Below, piece after piece: positions 56,573 through 64,000 of a stretch of 64,000 bases of DNA. Each line of letters begins with the position of its first letter. The first letter of the stretch is position 1. The notes under the pieces are model-generated. The model was not told the DNA's origin. It did not search any database and worked only from the letters and a program-made list of their open reading frames with translations. The translations under genes and the position numbers were made by a program. Origin of the DNA: Amnibacterium sp. CER49 (lineage in GTDB: Bacteria > Actinomycetota > Actinomycetes > Actinomycetales > Microbacteriaceae); contig NZ_JARVWQ010000001.1 in assembly GCF_029846255.1 (NCBI RefSeq), positions 372,001 to 436,000 on the forward strand, given 5' to 3'.

Positions 56573-57127
56573 CTAGACCTCGAGCAGTTCGGCTTCTTTG
56601 CGCTTCAACGCGTCGTCGATCAGATCGATGTGCCGCTTCGTGAGCCCGTCGAGCTCCTTCTCGCCCCGCGACACGTCGTCGTCGCCGACCTCGCCCTTCA
56701 GCGCGTCGAGGTCGTCCTTCGCGCGCCGGCGGATGTTGCGCACCGCGACCTTCGCGTCCTCGGCCTTGCCGCGGACGATCTTCACGAACTCCTTGCGGCG
56801 GTCCTGCGTGAGCTCGGGCATGACGACGCGGATGATCTGCCCGTCGTTCGTCGGCGTCGCCCCGAGGTTCGGCGCGGTCGCGATGGCCTTCTCGATCTCC
56901 TTGAGCGCGCTCTTGTCGTACGGCGTGACGACGAGCATGCGCGCCTCGGGCGCCTGCAGCGAGGCGAGCTGCCCGAGCGGCGTCGGGCTGCCGTAGTAGT
57001 CGACGAGGATCCGCTGGAAGAGCGCCGGGTTCGCCCGGCCCGTCCGCACGGTGTTGAAGTCGTCCTTCGCGACCTCGACGGCCTTCGCCATCCGATCCGT
57101 GGCCTCGGCCAGCACGTCCGCGATCAC
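56573..57127 (-). CDS. frr: Ribosome recycling factor
   Basis: 184 residues from a [26 protein letters not shown] near the N-terminus and the C-terminal [16 protein letters not shown] helix are diagnostic of RRF, which with EF-G splits post-termination ribosomes. An AGGGA site precedes the start. In the conserved pyrH-frr-cdsA order. Confidence 0.96.
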   Translation of the reverse strand: MIADVLAEATDRMAKAVEVAKDDFNTVRTGRANPALFQRILVDYYGSPTPLGQLASLQAPEARMLVVTPYDKSALKEIEKAIATAPNLGATPTNDGQIIRVVMPELTQDRRKEFVKIVRGKAEDAKVAVRNIRRRAKDDLDALKGEVGDDDVSRGEKELDGLTKRHIDLIDDALKRKEAELLEV

Positions 57128-57177
57128 GACAGTCCCTTCATCGACAGCCTCCGAAGTCTATGCGTGCGGGCTGAGCG

Positions 57178-57876
57178 TCACGGACGGACCGTGGTGCCGA
57201 CCTCGGCCCCGCGGATCGCCTCGGTGATCGTGTCGTCGCCGTCGATGCCGAAGACGCGCATGGGCATGCGGTTGTCCATGCAGAGGCTGAAGGCGGTGGA
57301 GTCGACCACCTTGAGGCCCTGCTGCAGCGCGTCCGCGTAGGTCAGGGTGTCGAGCTTCACCGCGGTCGGGTCCTGGTTCGGATCGGCCGTGTAGACGCCG
57401 TCGACCCCGTTCTTCGCGACGAGCACCTCGTCGGCGCGGATCTCGAGCGCGCGCTGCGCCGCGACGGTGTCGGTCGAGAAGAACGGGAGCCCGGCGCCGG
57501 CGCCGAAGATGACGATGCGGCCCTTCTCGAGGTGCCGGATCGCGCGGCGCGGGATGTACGGCTCGGCGACCTGCGTCATCGCGATCGCCGACTGCACCCT
57601 GGTCTCGGCGCCGGCCTGCTCGAGGAAGTCCTGCAGCGCGAGCGCGTTCATGACCGTGCCGAGCATGCCCATGTAGTCGGCACGGCCGCGGTCCATGCCG
57701 CGCTGGCTCAGCTCGGCGCCGCGGAAGAAGTTGCCGCCGCCGACGACCACCGCGACCTGCGCCTCGGACGACGCTTGGGCGATCTGGCGGGCCATCGACT
57801 GGACGATGTCGGGTGCGACGCCGAGCGTGCCTCCTCCGAAGGCCTCTCCGGACAGCTTGAGGACGACTCGGCGCAT
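57178..57876 (-). CDS. pyrH: UMP kinase
   Basis: 232 residues. KLSGEAFGG at the N-terminus binds phosphate, [11 protein letters not shown] and [11 protein letters not shown] are conserved in bacterial UMP kinases, and [16 protein letters not shown] lies in the nucleotide-binding loop. The hexameric enzyme makes UDP and is regulated by GTP and UTP. GGAGG-type site before the ATG. The gene sits between tsf and frr. Confidence 0.96.
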   Translation of the reverse strand: MRRVVLKLSGEAFGGGTLGVAPDIVQSMARQIAQASSEAQVAVVVGGGNFFRGAELSQRGMDRGRADYMGMLGTVMNALALQDFLEQAGAETRVQSAIAMTQVAEPYIPRRAIRHLEKGRIVIFGAGAGLPFFSTDTVAAQRALEIRADEVLVAKNGVDGVYTADPNQDPTAVKLDTLTYADALQQGLKVVDSTAFSLCMDNRMPMRVFGIDGDDTITEAIRGAEVGTTVRP

Positions 57877-57973
57877 GCTTCCTCCGTTTCGGGGGGTCGC
57901 CGTCGAGCGTATCGGGAGCGCTGCCCGCTCCGGGTGGGAGCCCGGTCAGGTCCTGGCCGCCCGGCTGGAACGA

Positions 57974-58016
57974 CGAAGCGCGGCGGCCGTGGCGGGACCA
58001 CGACCACCGCGCTTCG
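57974..58016 (-). terminator. Hairpin after tsf
   Basis: 10-bp arms (57974-57983 and 58007-58016) enclosing a GTGG/CCAC inner stem, 19 bases after the tsf stop and in the 158-base gap before pyrH. It may attenuate transcription between the ribosomal genes and pyrH. Confidence 0.55.
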
Positions 58017-58034
58017 GTGGAGCAGGGGTGGTGC

Positions 58035-58862
58035 TTACGCGCCCACCTTCGTGCGGGCGAAGTCGACGACCGTGATGCCGGCGTCCTTCAGCACCTTGCC
58101 GGTCGCCACCTTGCTGTCGCGGGCGTACGGCTGGTCGTCGAGGACGACCTCCTTGAAGAAGCCGTTCAGCCGGCCGTTCACGATGTTCGCGAGCTGCGCC
58201 TCGGGCTTGCCCTCGTTGCGCGCCGTCTCCTCGACGATCTGCCGCTCGTGCGCGACGACGTCCTCGGGCACGTCCTCACGGGTGCGGTAGCGCGGCTCGA
58301 ACACCGCGATGTGCTGGGCGACGGAGCGGGCGGTCTCCGCGTCGGTGCCGGTGTAGCCGAGCACGACGCCGACCTGCGGCGGCAGGTCCTTGCTCGTCTT
58401 GTGCAGGTAGACGGCGAACTCGTCGCCCTTCACCTGCTTGACCGAGCGGAGCTCGACCTTCTCGCCGAGCAGCGCGGCCTCGTCGTTGATGAAGGCCTCG
58501 ACCGTCTGCCCGCCGATGGGCGCGGCCTTCGCGGACTCCAGGTCGGAGGCGCCGGCGGCCACGACGGCGTCGAGCACCTTCTGGGCGAGGTCGATGAACC
58601 GCTCGTTCTTCGCGACGAAGTCGGTCTCGCTCGCGAGCTCGAGCAGGGTCGCGACGCCGTCGCCGGCCTTCGCGGCGACGAGGCCGGCGGTGGTGGCGCG
58701 GCCGGAGCGCTTCTCGACGCCCTTCAGGCCCTTGACCCGGAGGATCTCGACGGCCTTGTCCATGTCGCCGTCGGCCTCGACGAGGGCGTTCTTGCTGTCG
58801 AGCATGCCCGCACCCAGGCGGTCACGCAGGGTCTTCACGTCAGCGGCGGTGAACGACGCCAT
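58035..58862 (-). CDS. tsf: Translation elongation factor Ts
   Basis: 275 residues. The N-terminal UBA-like helix has VKTLRDRLGAGMLDSKNALVEA, and the core contains TDFVAKNE and the AAP..-type dimer-facing strands. It recycles EF-Tu by nucleotide exchange. A GGAG site precedes the ATG. Downstream of rpsB as in nearly all bacteria. Confidence 0.96.
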   Translation of the reverse strand: MASFTAADVKTLRDRLGAGMLDSKNALVEADGDMDKAVEILRVKGLKGVEKRSGRATTAGLVAAKAGDGVATLLELASETDFVAKNERFIDLAQKVLDAVVAAGASDLESAKAAPIGGQTVEAFINDEAALLGEKVELRSVKQVKGDEFAVYLHKTSKDLPPQVGVVLGYTGTDAETARSVAQHIAVFEPRYRTREDVPEDVVAHERQIVEETARNEGKPEAQLANIVNGRLNGFFKEVVLDDQPYARDSKVATGKVLKDAGITVVDFARTKVGA

Positions 58863-58903
58863 AGCCGACTCCTTTCGGTCGATGTGCTTCAGGAAGCGCG
58901 GAT

Positions 58904-58938
58904 CGGGAGCGCCCGCGGATCCCCGCGGTGCGCTCCCG
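58904..58938 (-). terminator. Nested hairpin between rpsB and tsf
   Basis: 9-bp arms (58904-58912 and 58930-58938) flanking two CCGCGG palindromes, in the 99-base rpsB-tsf gap. Likely an attenuator that lets part of transcription pass. Confidence 0.45.
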
Positions 58939-58961
58939 AGGCGCTGATGGGTCCGCGCGGC

Positions 58962-60011
58962 TCAGGCGCCGGTGGCGGGACGCTTCTGCTCGGGCGTGGT
59001 CGAGGCGTCCTCCTGGGTCTCGACCTCGGCCTCGGTCTGCGGGGAGTGCTGCGGCACGAGCCCGTCGACGGCCTGGCTCTGCAGGTCGGCGTCGGCCTCG
59101 GCGTCCGCGTCGTTCTCCTCGGTCGTCGCGCCCTGCTCGGCCTCGGCGGCCTCGGGTGCGGCCTCCGCGTCAGCGGCGGCCTCCGGGGCGGCGTCCGCGT
59201 CAGCGGCGGCGTCGGCCGCCTGCGTCGTCGGCTCCGGCGCGTTCGAGTCGGCACCGGCGTCCGCCTGCAGCAGCTCGCGCTCCCACTCGGCCAGCGGCTC
59301 GGCGGCCTCCTGGCTCGAGCCCTGGTGACGCTGGATCAGGCCCTCGGCCGCGGCGTCGGCGATGATCCGCGTGAGCAGCGCGACGGAGCGGATGGCGTCG
59401 TCGTTGCCCGGGATCGGGTAGGCGAGCTCGTCCGGGTCGGCGTTCGTGTCGAGGATGCCGATCACCGGGATGCCGAGCTTCTTGGCCTCGTCGACGGCGA
59501 GGTGCTCGCGCTTGCTGTCGACGACCCAGATCGCGCTCGGGGTCTTCGACAGGTTTCGGATGCCGCCCAGGGTCTTCTCGAGCTTGTCGCGCTCGCGACG
59601 CTGGATCAGCAGCTCCTTCTTCGTGTAGCCGCGCGTCGTGTCGTCGAAGTCGATCGCGTCGAGCTCCTTGAGGCGGTTCAGCCGCTTGTGCACGGTGGTG
59701 AAGTTCGTGAGGAGGCCGCCCAGCCAGCGCTGGTTCACGTAGGGCTGGCCGACGCGGGTCGCCTGCTCGGCGATGACCTCCTGGGCCTGCTTCTTCGTGC
59801 CGACGAAGAGCACGGTGCCGCCGCGGGCGACCGTCTCCTTGACGAAGTCGTAGGCCTTATCGATGTAGGCGAGCGACTGCTGCAGGTCGATGATGTGGAT
59901 GCCCGAGCGCTCGGTCAGGATGAAACGCTTGACCTTCGGGTTCCAGCGGCGGGTCTGGTGCCCGAAATGCACGCCGCTGTCGAGCAGCTGGCGGATGGTG
60001 ACGACGGCCAC
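58962..60011 (-). CDS. rpsB: 30S ribosomal protein S2
   Basis: 349 residues from a GTG preceded by AGGAA. The core ([45 protein letters not shown]) is standard S2. About 90 extra C-terminal residues are a low-complexity Ala/Glu/Asp/Thr tail, common in actinobacterial S2 proteins but longer than in E. coli. It bridges the 30S head and body and is required for S1 binding. Confidence 0.96.
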   Translation of the reverse strand: MAVVTIRQLLDSGVHFGHQTRRWNPKVKRFILTERSGIHIIDLQQSLAYIDKAYDFVKETVARGGTVLFVGTKKQAQEVIAEQATRVGQPYVNQRWLGGLLTNFTTVHKRLNRLKELDAIDFDDTTRGYTKKELLIQRRERDKLEKTLGGIRNLSKTPSAIWVVDSKREHLAVDEAKKLGIPVIGILDTNADPDELAYPIPGNDDAIRSVALLTRIIADAAAEGLIQRHQGSSQEAAEPLAEWERELLQADAGADSNAPEPTTQAADAAADADAAPEAAADAEAAPEAAEAEQGATTEENDADAEADADLQSQAVDGLVPQHSPQTEAEVETQEDASTTPEQKRPATGA

Positions 60012-60401
60012 GGCCGTTCCTCGTTCCTCGCGCCGCATCCGGCGCGCTTGCGGTTGTCGCCGGAACGCCCGTTGCGGTCCGGCCCTGGCGCCCGACGGCC
60101 CGTCCACCTCCGGTACGGAGGACCGATGGACGAGAGCCGCCCTGGATCGGGCGCGCGAAGTCACCCCGCTCGCGCGGGATGCGGCCACGAGTCTACCAAC
60201 CCCCGGAACGGGGTCTGAACCCGCGACCCGGCGTCCCCCGGCGGGCGTCGCCGCCAGCCCGGACCGGCCGGACCAGCCCTTCGGCCGGCGGCCGTCGAGC
60301 GCACACGATCCGCTCCTCCCCAGGCCGGCTGCAGCAGCGCCGGACTCCCCCGGTCGCACGTCTCGCGCTCGGCCGCCGGCGCGCGGGCGCAGGGTGAGCA
60401 C
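60012..60401. other. 390-base divergent region with rpsB leader
   Basis: Separates rpsB (minus) and the M23 gene (plus). It holds a candidate rpsB promoter and several stems, including CCTCCG-GTA-CGGAGG near 60110. No gene is supported. Confidence 0.5.
60190..60219 (-). promoter_or_regulatory. Candidate rpsB-tsf promoter
   Basis: On the minus strand TTCAGA (60219-60214) and TAGACT (60195-60190) are 18 bases apart. TAGACT is a near-consensus actinobacterial -10 box. It implies a leader of about 170 bases before rpsB. Confidence 0.5.
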
Positions 60402-60941
60402 GTGCTCAGGGTCCCGGTCGCAGGCGTCGTCCTCGCTGCGGCGGCGCTGCTGACGGGTGCGGCCGTGCCGTCACAGGCGCGAGCCGCTCCCCTGCCACGC
60501 TGGTCGTGGCCGGTGCCCGCCCCGCATCGCGTCGCACGCCCGTTCGTCGCACCGTCCGGGCCCTACGCCGGCGGCCACCGCGGCATCGACGTCGCAGCAC
60601 CCGCCGGCACCACGGTCACGGCCCCCGCGGACGGCCGCGTCGTCTGGGCCGGGACGATCGTCGACCGCGGGGTCGTCGCGATCGACCACGGCGACGGCGT
60701 CCGCTCGAGCTTCGAGCCGTTGACGCCGCGCGTCCACCTGGGTGACACCGTGCTCCGCGGCCAGGCGATCGGTGCGGTGGCGGCGGGTGGCACGCATCCC
60801 GACGGCGTGCTCCACATCGGCGCGCGGATCCGGGGCGAGTACGTGTCGCCGCTGCTCCTGCTCGGCGGCCTGCAGCGGGCGGTGCTGCTACCGAGCGCGA
60901 CCGCTACGACCGGGGGTGCGCCAGCCGGTAGCTCTCGGTGA
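60402..60941 (+). CDS. Secreted M23-family (LytM-like) peptidase domain protein
   Basis: 179 residues from a GTG after AGGGTGAG. A Sec signal peptide ends near residue 28. The zinc motif HxxxD is His59/Asp63 in [11 protein letters not shown], and His138 in GVLHIGAR is the downstream ligand. The first His of the usual HxH is replaced by Val136, so activity may be altered or lost. Family members cut peptidoglycan cross-links or activate amidases. Its 3' end overlaps xerC by 38 bases. Confidence 0.85.
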   Translation: MLRVPVAGVVLAAAALLTGAAVPSQARAAPLPRWSWPVPAPHRVARPFVAPSGPYAGGHRGIDVAAPAGTTVTAPADGRVVWAGTIVDRGVVAIDHGDGVRSSFEPLTPRVHLGDTVLRGQAIGAVAAGGTHPDGVLHIGARIRGEYVSPLLLLGGLQRAVLLPSATATTGGAPAGSSR

Positions 60942-61815
60942 GCCGTTCCATCGACACGTGCGTGTAGATCTGCGTCGTGCCGAGGCTCGCGTGGCCGAGG
61001 ATCGCCTGCACCGCGCGGAGGTCGGCGCCGCCGTCGAGCAGGTGCGTCGCGGCGGAGTGACGCAGGGCGTGCGGACCGGACGGCCCGGAGCCGGGGACGG
61101 CTTCGAGCAGGCGTGCGACGAGCCGGTAGACGCTCCGCGGGCCGATGCGGCCGCCCCGGTCGCCGAGGAAGAGCGCCGGTCCGGCGCCGCTCCCCCGCGC
61201 GGCGAGCGCCGGGCGCCCGCGGTCGAGGTAGGCGCTGAGGGCCCGTGCGGCCGGCACGCCGAACGGCACGACGCGCTGCTTGTCGCCCTTGCCGGTGACG
61301 CGGATCGTGAGCGCACCCAGGTCGATGTCGTCGACGTCCGCGCCGCACGCCTCGCTGACGCGCAGCGCGGACCCGTACAGCACCTCGAGCACGGCGAGGT
61401 CGCGGAGCGCTGCGGGATCGCCGTCGGCGCACCGCTGCTCGAGCCCTTCGAAGAGCCCGCGCATCTGGTCGCTGCCGACGACGCGCGGCAGCCGGCCCTG
61501 CGCCTTCGGCGCGCGCAGACGGGCTCCGGCGTCGATGTCCGCCGCGCCGGTGCGCTTCAGCCAGGCGGTGAGGCTCCGAGCGGCGGCGGCGCGGCGGGCG
61601 AGCGTGGCGCGGGCGAGGCCACCGGTGGTCGCGGCGTAGAGCCAGTCGCGGAGCAGCTCGAGGTCGAGCCCTGCGACGTCGGTGATGCCGCGCTGCCCGG
61701 CGAACACGACGAGATCGGCGAGGTCGGACCCGTAGGCGTCCACGGTGTTCGCGGCGTAGGCGCGCTCGTGCTCGAGGAAGCCCCGGTGGTCGCGGACCGC
61801 GTCGGCGAGCAGCAT
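60904..61815 (-). CDS. xerC: Tyrosine recombinase XerC
   Basis: 303 residues, normal for XerC/D. The catalytic set is complete: Arg152 (GSALRVSE), Lys176 (TGKGDKQ), His249 and Arg252 (HALRHS), His275 (LGHAS) and Tyr284 (TQIYTHV). The N-terminal SAM-like domain spans about 1-85. It resolves chromosome dimers at dif, with XerD. The gene is next to rpsB and the M23 gene, the usual actinobacterial context, which supports XerC over a mobile integrase. Confidence 0.94.
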   Translation of the reverse strand: MLLADAVRDHRGFLEHERAYAANTVDAYGSDLADLVVFAGQRGITDVAGLDLELLRDWLYAATTGGLARATLARRAAAARSLTAWLKRTGAADIDAGARLRAPKAQGRLPRVVGSDQMRGLFEGLEQRCADGDPAALRDLAVLEVLYGSALRVSEACGADVDDIDLGALTIRVTGKGDKQRVVPFGVPAARALSAYLDRGRPALAARGSGAGPALFLGDRGGRIGPRSVYRLVARLLEAVPGSGPSGPHALRHSAATHLLDGGADLRAVQAILGHASLGTTQIYTHVSMERLTESYRLAHPRS

Positions 61816-61857
61816 GCCGACAGGATGGACCGGCGGCGAGCGGTACGCCGCGGCGGC

Positions 61858-62712
61858 TCACCGCTCGAGGTCGACGCCCATCGAGTCGAAGTACGAGTCG
61901 GGCGTCTCGGCGACGACGCGCACCGGGTCGGTGCCGAGCAGGCTGTAGCCCACGCGGCCGTCGTCGTAGAGCGAGAGCACCCCGGCGGCGCGGCCCCCGT
62001 CTGCGCCGACGACCCCGCCGCCGGGCCGGGTGAGCCGGATGACGTAGGCGGTCGCCGGCGCGACGAACACGGGGACGCCGGCGATCACGCTGCTCGTGAG
62101 GTAGTGGAGGTGGCCGCCGAGCACCGCGCGGACGTCGGAGCCCTCGATCACTCGGGCGAGCTCGTCCTGCCCCGTGAGGTGCAGCCGCTGCAGCCCGGTG
62201 ACCTCGACGGGCACGGGCGGGTGGTGCAGAGCGAGGACGGTGCCGTGCTCCGCCGGTTCGGCGAGCTGCGCGCGGAGCCATTCGGTCCGGGAGGCGTCGA
62301 GGCCGCCCTCGACGTGCTGCGGGATCGACGTGTCGAGCACGACCACCCGGAGCCCGCGGACGTCGTGCACCTGGTCGAGCGGCTCGCCGGTGCCGGGCGC
62401 GTCGAGCAGATGCCGCGCGAACGGCTCGCGGACGTCGTGGTTGCCGGGCACCCAGAGGACGGGCCAGCCGGTGCGCGCCGTGACCGCCTCCGTCGTGCTC
62501 CGCGCGGACTCGTAGCTGACGGGATCGCCGTCGTCGGCGACGTCGCCCGTGTGCACGAGCGCGTCGAACGGGATGCCGCTCGCCTCGAGCGCCTCGAGCG
62601 CCGCGTGGAAGGTGTCGGCGGTGGCGACGTCGCCGTGCAGCAGGCCGGTGCGGGTGAAGTGGCTGTCGGAGACGTGGCCGAGACGATGGGTGGCGGTGGG
62701 CTCGCGCGTCAT
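61858..62712 (-). CDS. cAMP-phosphodiesterase-like metallophosphoesterase (CpdA type)
   Basis: 284 residues. Metal ligands are in HVSDSHFT, HTGDVADDGD, WVPGNHDV, LALHHPP and LGGHLHY, the order seen in class III cyclic-nucleotide phosphodiesterases. It likely hydrolyses a cyclic nucleotide or another phosphodiester. The ATG at 62712 reads divergently from the TPR gene. Substrate not proven. Confidence 0.9.
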   Translation of the reverse strand: MTREPTATHRLGHVSDSHFTRTGLLHGDVATADTFHAALEALEASGIPFDALVHTGDVADDGDPVSYESARSTTEAVTARTGWPVLWVPGNHDVREPFARHLLDAPGTGEPLDQVHDVRGLRVVVLDTSIPQHVEGGLDASRTEWLRAQLAEPAEHGTVLALHHPPVPVEVTGLQRLHLTGQDELARVIEGSDVRAVLGGHLHYLTSSVIAGVPVFVAPATAYVIRLTRPGGGVVGADGGRAAGVLSLYDDGRVGYSLLGTDPVRVVAETPDSYFDSMGVDLER

Positions 62713-62812
62713 GGCCGCACGCTATCGACCGGCCCCGACGGGCGGCTGTCGGGGGCGTCGCGGGCGGACCTCCCCGGGGCTACGCTCCCGACCACCGATC
62801 CCGGGAGGTGCC

Positions 62813-64000
62813 GTGCACGCCGCGCCGACCCGCTTCGTGCGCGTCGACTGGCGGGCCGAGGTCGCGCGACTGCGCCGGGAGGACGCCGACGGGACGCTCG
62901 ACGCCGACGGGCTGGAGCGGCTCGGTATCGCCCTCGAGCTCACCGGCCAGGGCGCGGACGCCGTCCCGGTGCTCGATCGCGCGGCGCACGCGCACCTCGA
63001 CGCGGGGGCGCGGGACGCCGCGTCGCGGTGCGTGTTCTGGATCGGCTGGAGCCTCGCCAACCGCGGGGCGTTCGCGCAGGCGGCCGCGTGGGCCGGCCGC
63101 CTCGCGGCACTCGCCGCGGGCGAGCCGTCCGACTCGATCACGGCGGCTCGGCTCCTCGTCGCGGAGGCCGCGATGCGTGCCGCGGACGGCGACCTGGCCG
63201 GCGCGGCGGAGCGCTCCGAGCGGGCGCTGGCGATCGCCGATCGGGAGAGCGACGGCGATCTGCTCACCATCGCCGCGCTCGGCTGCGGTCGGAGCCTCGT
63301 CGGGCTCGGGCAGGTCGAGCGCGGCATGGCCTGCATGGACCGCGTCATGCTCGCCGTCGCCCGCGGCGAGGCCGGGGACCTCGCGGCGGGAGCGGGCTTC
63401 TGCGGAGTCATCGCGAGCTGCATGGGGCGCGGCGACCTCGAGCGGGCCGGCGAGTGGACCGGCGCGCTCGACGCCTGGTGCCGGGCGCAGGAGGGCCTCG
63501 TCCCCTTCCGCGGCGAGTGCCTGCTGCACCGCGCGACCCTGCTGCAGGTGCACGGGGACTGGCGCGAGGCGCAGCGGCTCGTCGCGGACCTGCGCGTCGT
63601 GCAGCACCGCATCCCGCCGGGCGCGGTCCGCTACCGGGAGGCCGAGTTGCTCCGGCTGACCGGGCGGACCACGGAGGCGGAGCACGCGTACCGGGAGGCG
63701 GCCGAGGCCGGCCACGAGGTGCAGCCCGGTCTCGCGCTGCTGCGGCTCGCGCAGGGCGCACCCGCCGTCGCGGTGTCGGGCCTGCGCCGCGCGCTCGCCG
63801 AGGCCCGCGTGCCGAACGAGCGGGCCGACCTGCTCGACGCGCTCGTCGAGGTCGCGCTCGCGCTGCCGGACCTCGCGGTCGCGGAGGCGGCGGCCGGCGA
63901 GCTCTCGGCCCTCGCCGGCGGCCTCGCGACTGCCGTGCCGCACGGTCAGGCCGGCCGCGCGCGCGGCGCGGTGCTGCTCGCGCAGGGTCAGGCCGAGGCG
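62813..64000 (+). CDS. TPR-repeat protein, probably LuxR-type regulator (3' end outside the window)
   Basis: The frame is open from a GTG at 62813, preceded by GGGAGG, to the window edge (396 residues). It contains repeated Ala-rich helix pairs resembling degenerate TPRs (LERLGIALELTGQGADAVPVLD and ELLRLTGRTTEAEHAYREAAEAG are clear). Proteins with this layout in actinobacteria end in a LuxR/GerE helix-turn-helix, which would lie beyond this window, so a regulatory role is inference. Confidence 0.75.
   Translation, partial: MHAAPTRFVRVDWRAEVARLRREDADGTLDADGLERLGIALELTGQGADAVPVLDRAAHAHLDAGARDAASRCVFWIGWSLANRGAFAQAAAWAGRLAALAAGEPSDSITAARLLVAEAAMRAADGDLAGAAERSERALAIADRESDGDLLTIAALGCGRSLVGLGQVERGMACMDRVMLAVARGEAGDLAAGAGFCGVIASCMGRGDLERAGEWTGALDAWCRAQEGLVPFRGECLLHRATLLQVHGDWREAQRLVADLRVVQHRIPPGAVRYREAELLRLTGRTTEAEHAYREAAEAGHEVQPGLALLRLAQGAPAVAVSGLRRALAEARVPNERADLLDALVEVALALPDLAVAEAAAGELSALAGGLATAVPHGQAGRARGAVLLAQGQAEA

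Noticed and set aside
60904-61815. XerC as an integrase of a mobile element
   Set aside because: The neighbours are the core rpsB cluster, length is 303 residues and no attachment site or phage genes are near.

Overview
The window is chromosomal DNA from a very high-GC actinobacterium, most likely a member of the Microbacteriaceae. I base this on the frequent GTG starts, the strong G/C preference at third codon positions, the GlgE/GlgP/GlgX/GlgB glucan genes, a long Ala/Glu-rich tail on ribosomal protein S2, and several actinobacteria-typical small families (DUF3072, DUF3097, FBP treble-clef, DivIVA coiled coils). The family assignment comes from gene content, not from a search. I saw no rRNA, tRNA, CRISPR array, insertion sequence or prophage gene.

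Layout. 1-4040 (minus): a truncated secreted DUF4397 protein, a large polytopic membrane protein and DNA polymerase IV. 4090-7266 (minus): a tightly overlapping operon of type III polyketide synthase, isoprenylcysteine-type methyltransferase, FAD monooxygenase and GNAT. Its first three genes match the order of actinobacterial phenolic-lipid (srsABC-type) clusters. 7373-14749: an OsmC peroxidase-like protein, an MpaB/DUF2236 oxygenase and assorted housekeeping or uncharacterised genes (glycine-rich protein, DUF3072, HAD, phosphoesterase, cyclase-like protein, DUF3097, epimerase, DUF72). 14901-15784: a VOC protein and a zinc-ribbon MscL. 15872-17814 (minus): cytosine permease plus cytosine deaminase behind a GlnR-like nitrogen box. 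17906-26873: FAD oxidoreductase, small acetyltransferase, FBP protein, NPPF-motif methyltransferase, secreted hydrolases, a tiny membrane protein, an SDR and a proline iminopeptidase-like protein.

26944-36548 (minus) is translation-related and housekeeping. It holds gatCAB (tRNA-dependent Gln-tRNA amidation), a secreted DUF1023 hydrolase, ligA, mnmA and a cysteine desulfurase; the last two probably form one sulfur-relay unit for tRNA thiolation. 36560-45919 is an alpha-glucan block: debranching enzyme GlgX, phosphorylase GlgP, maltosyltransferase GlgE and branching enzyme GlgB, with glgP and glgE divergent from a palindrome-rich promoter region. 46251-50471 has a polyprenyl-phosphate sugar transferase, a YbbN/CnoX-like thioredoxin-TPR protein and a membrane protein with an internal lipobox. 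50735-55585 is cell-envelope and division flavoured: a Scy-like DivIVA coiled coil, an AI-2E family exporter, a hydrolase, a small zinc protein, a lytic transglycosylase and a second DivIVA-repeat protein.

55602-60011 (minus) is the conserved rpsB-tsf-pyrH-frr-cdsA cluster. It is followed by a divergent M23 peptidase, XerC, a cAMP-phosphodiesterase-like metallophosphoesterase and, running off the end, a TPR-rich protein that resembles the sensory part of LuxR-type regulators. The most notable non-coding signals are two copies of the same long palindrome in two convergent intergenic gaps (15.8 kb and 26.9 kb), the GlnR-like box upstream of the cytosine operon, and nested palindromes between glgP and glgE. 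I found no clear wholly new defence or mobile system.
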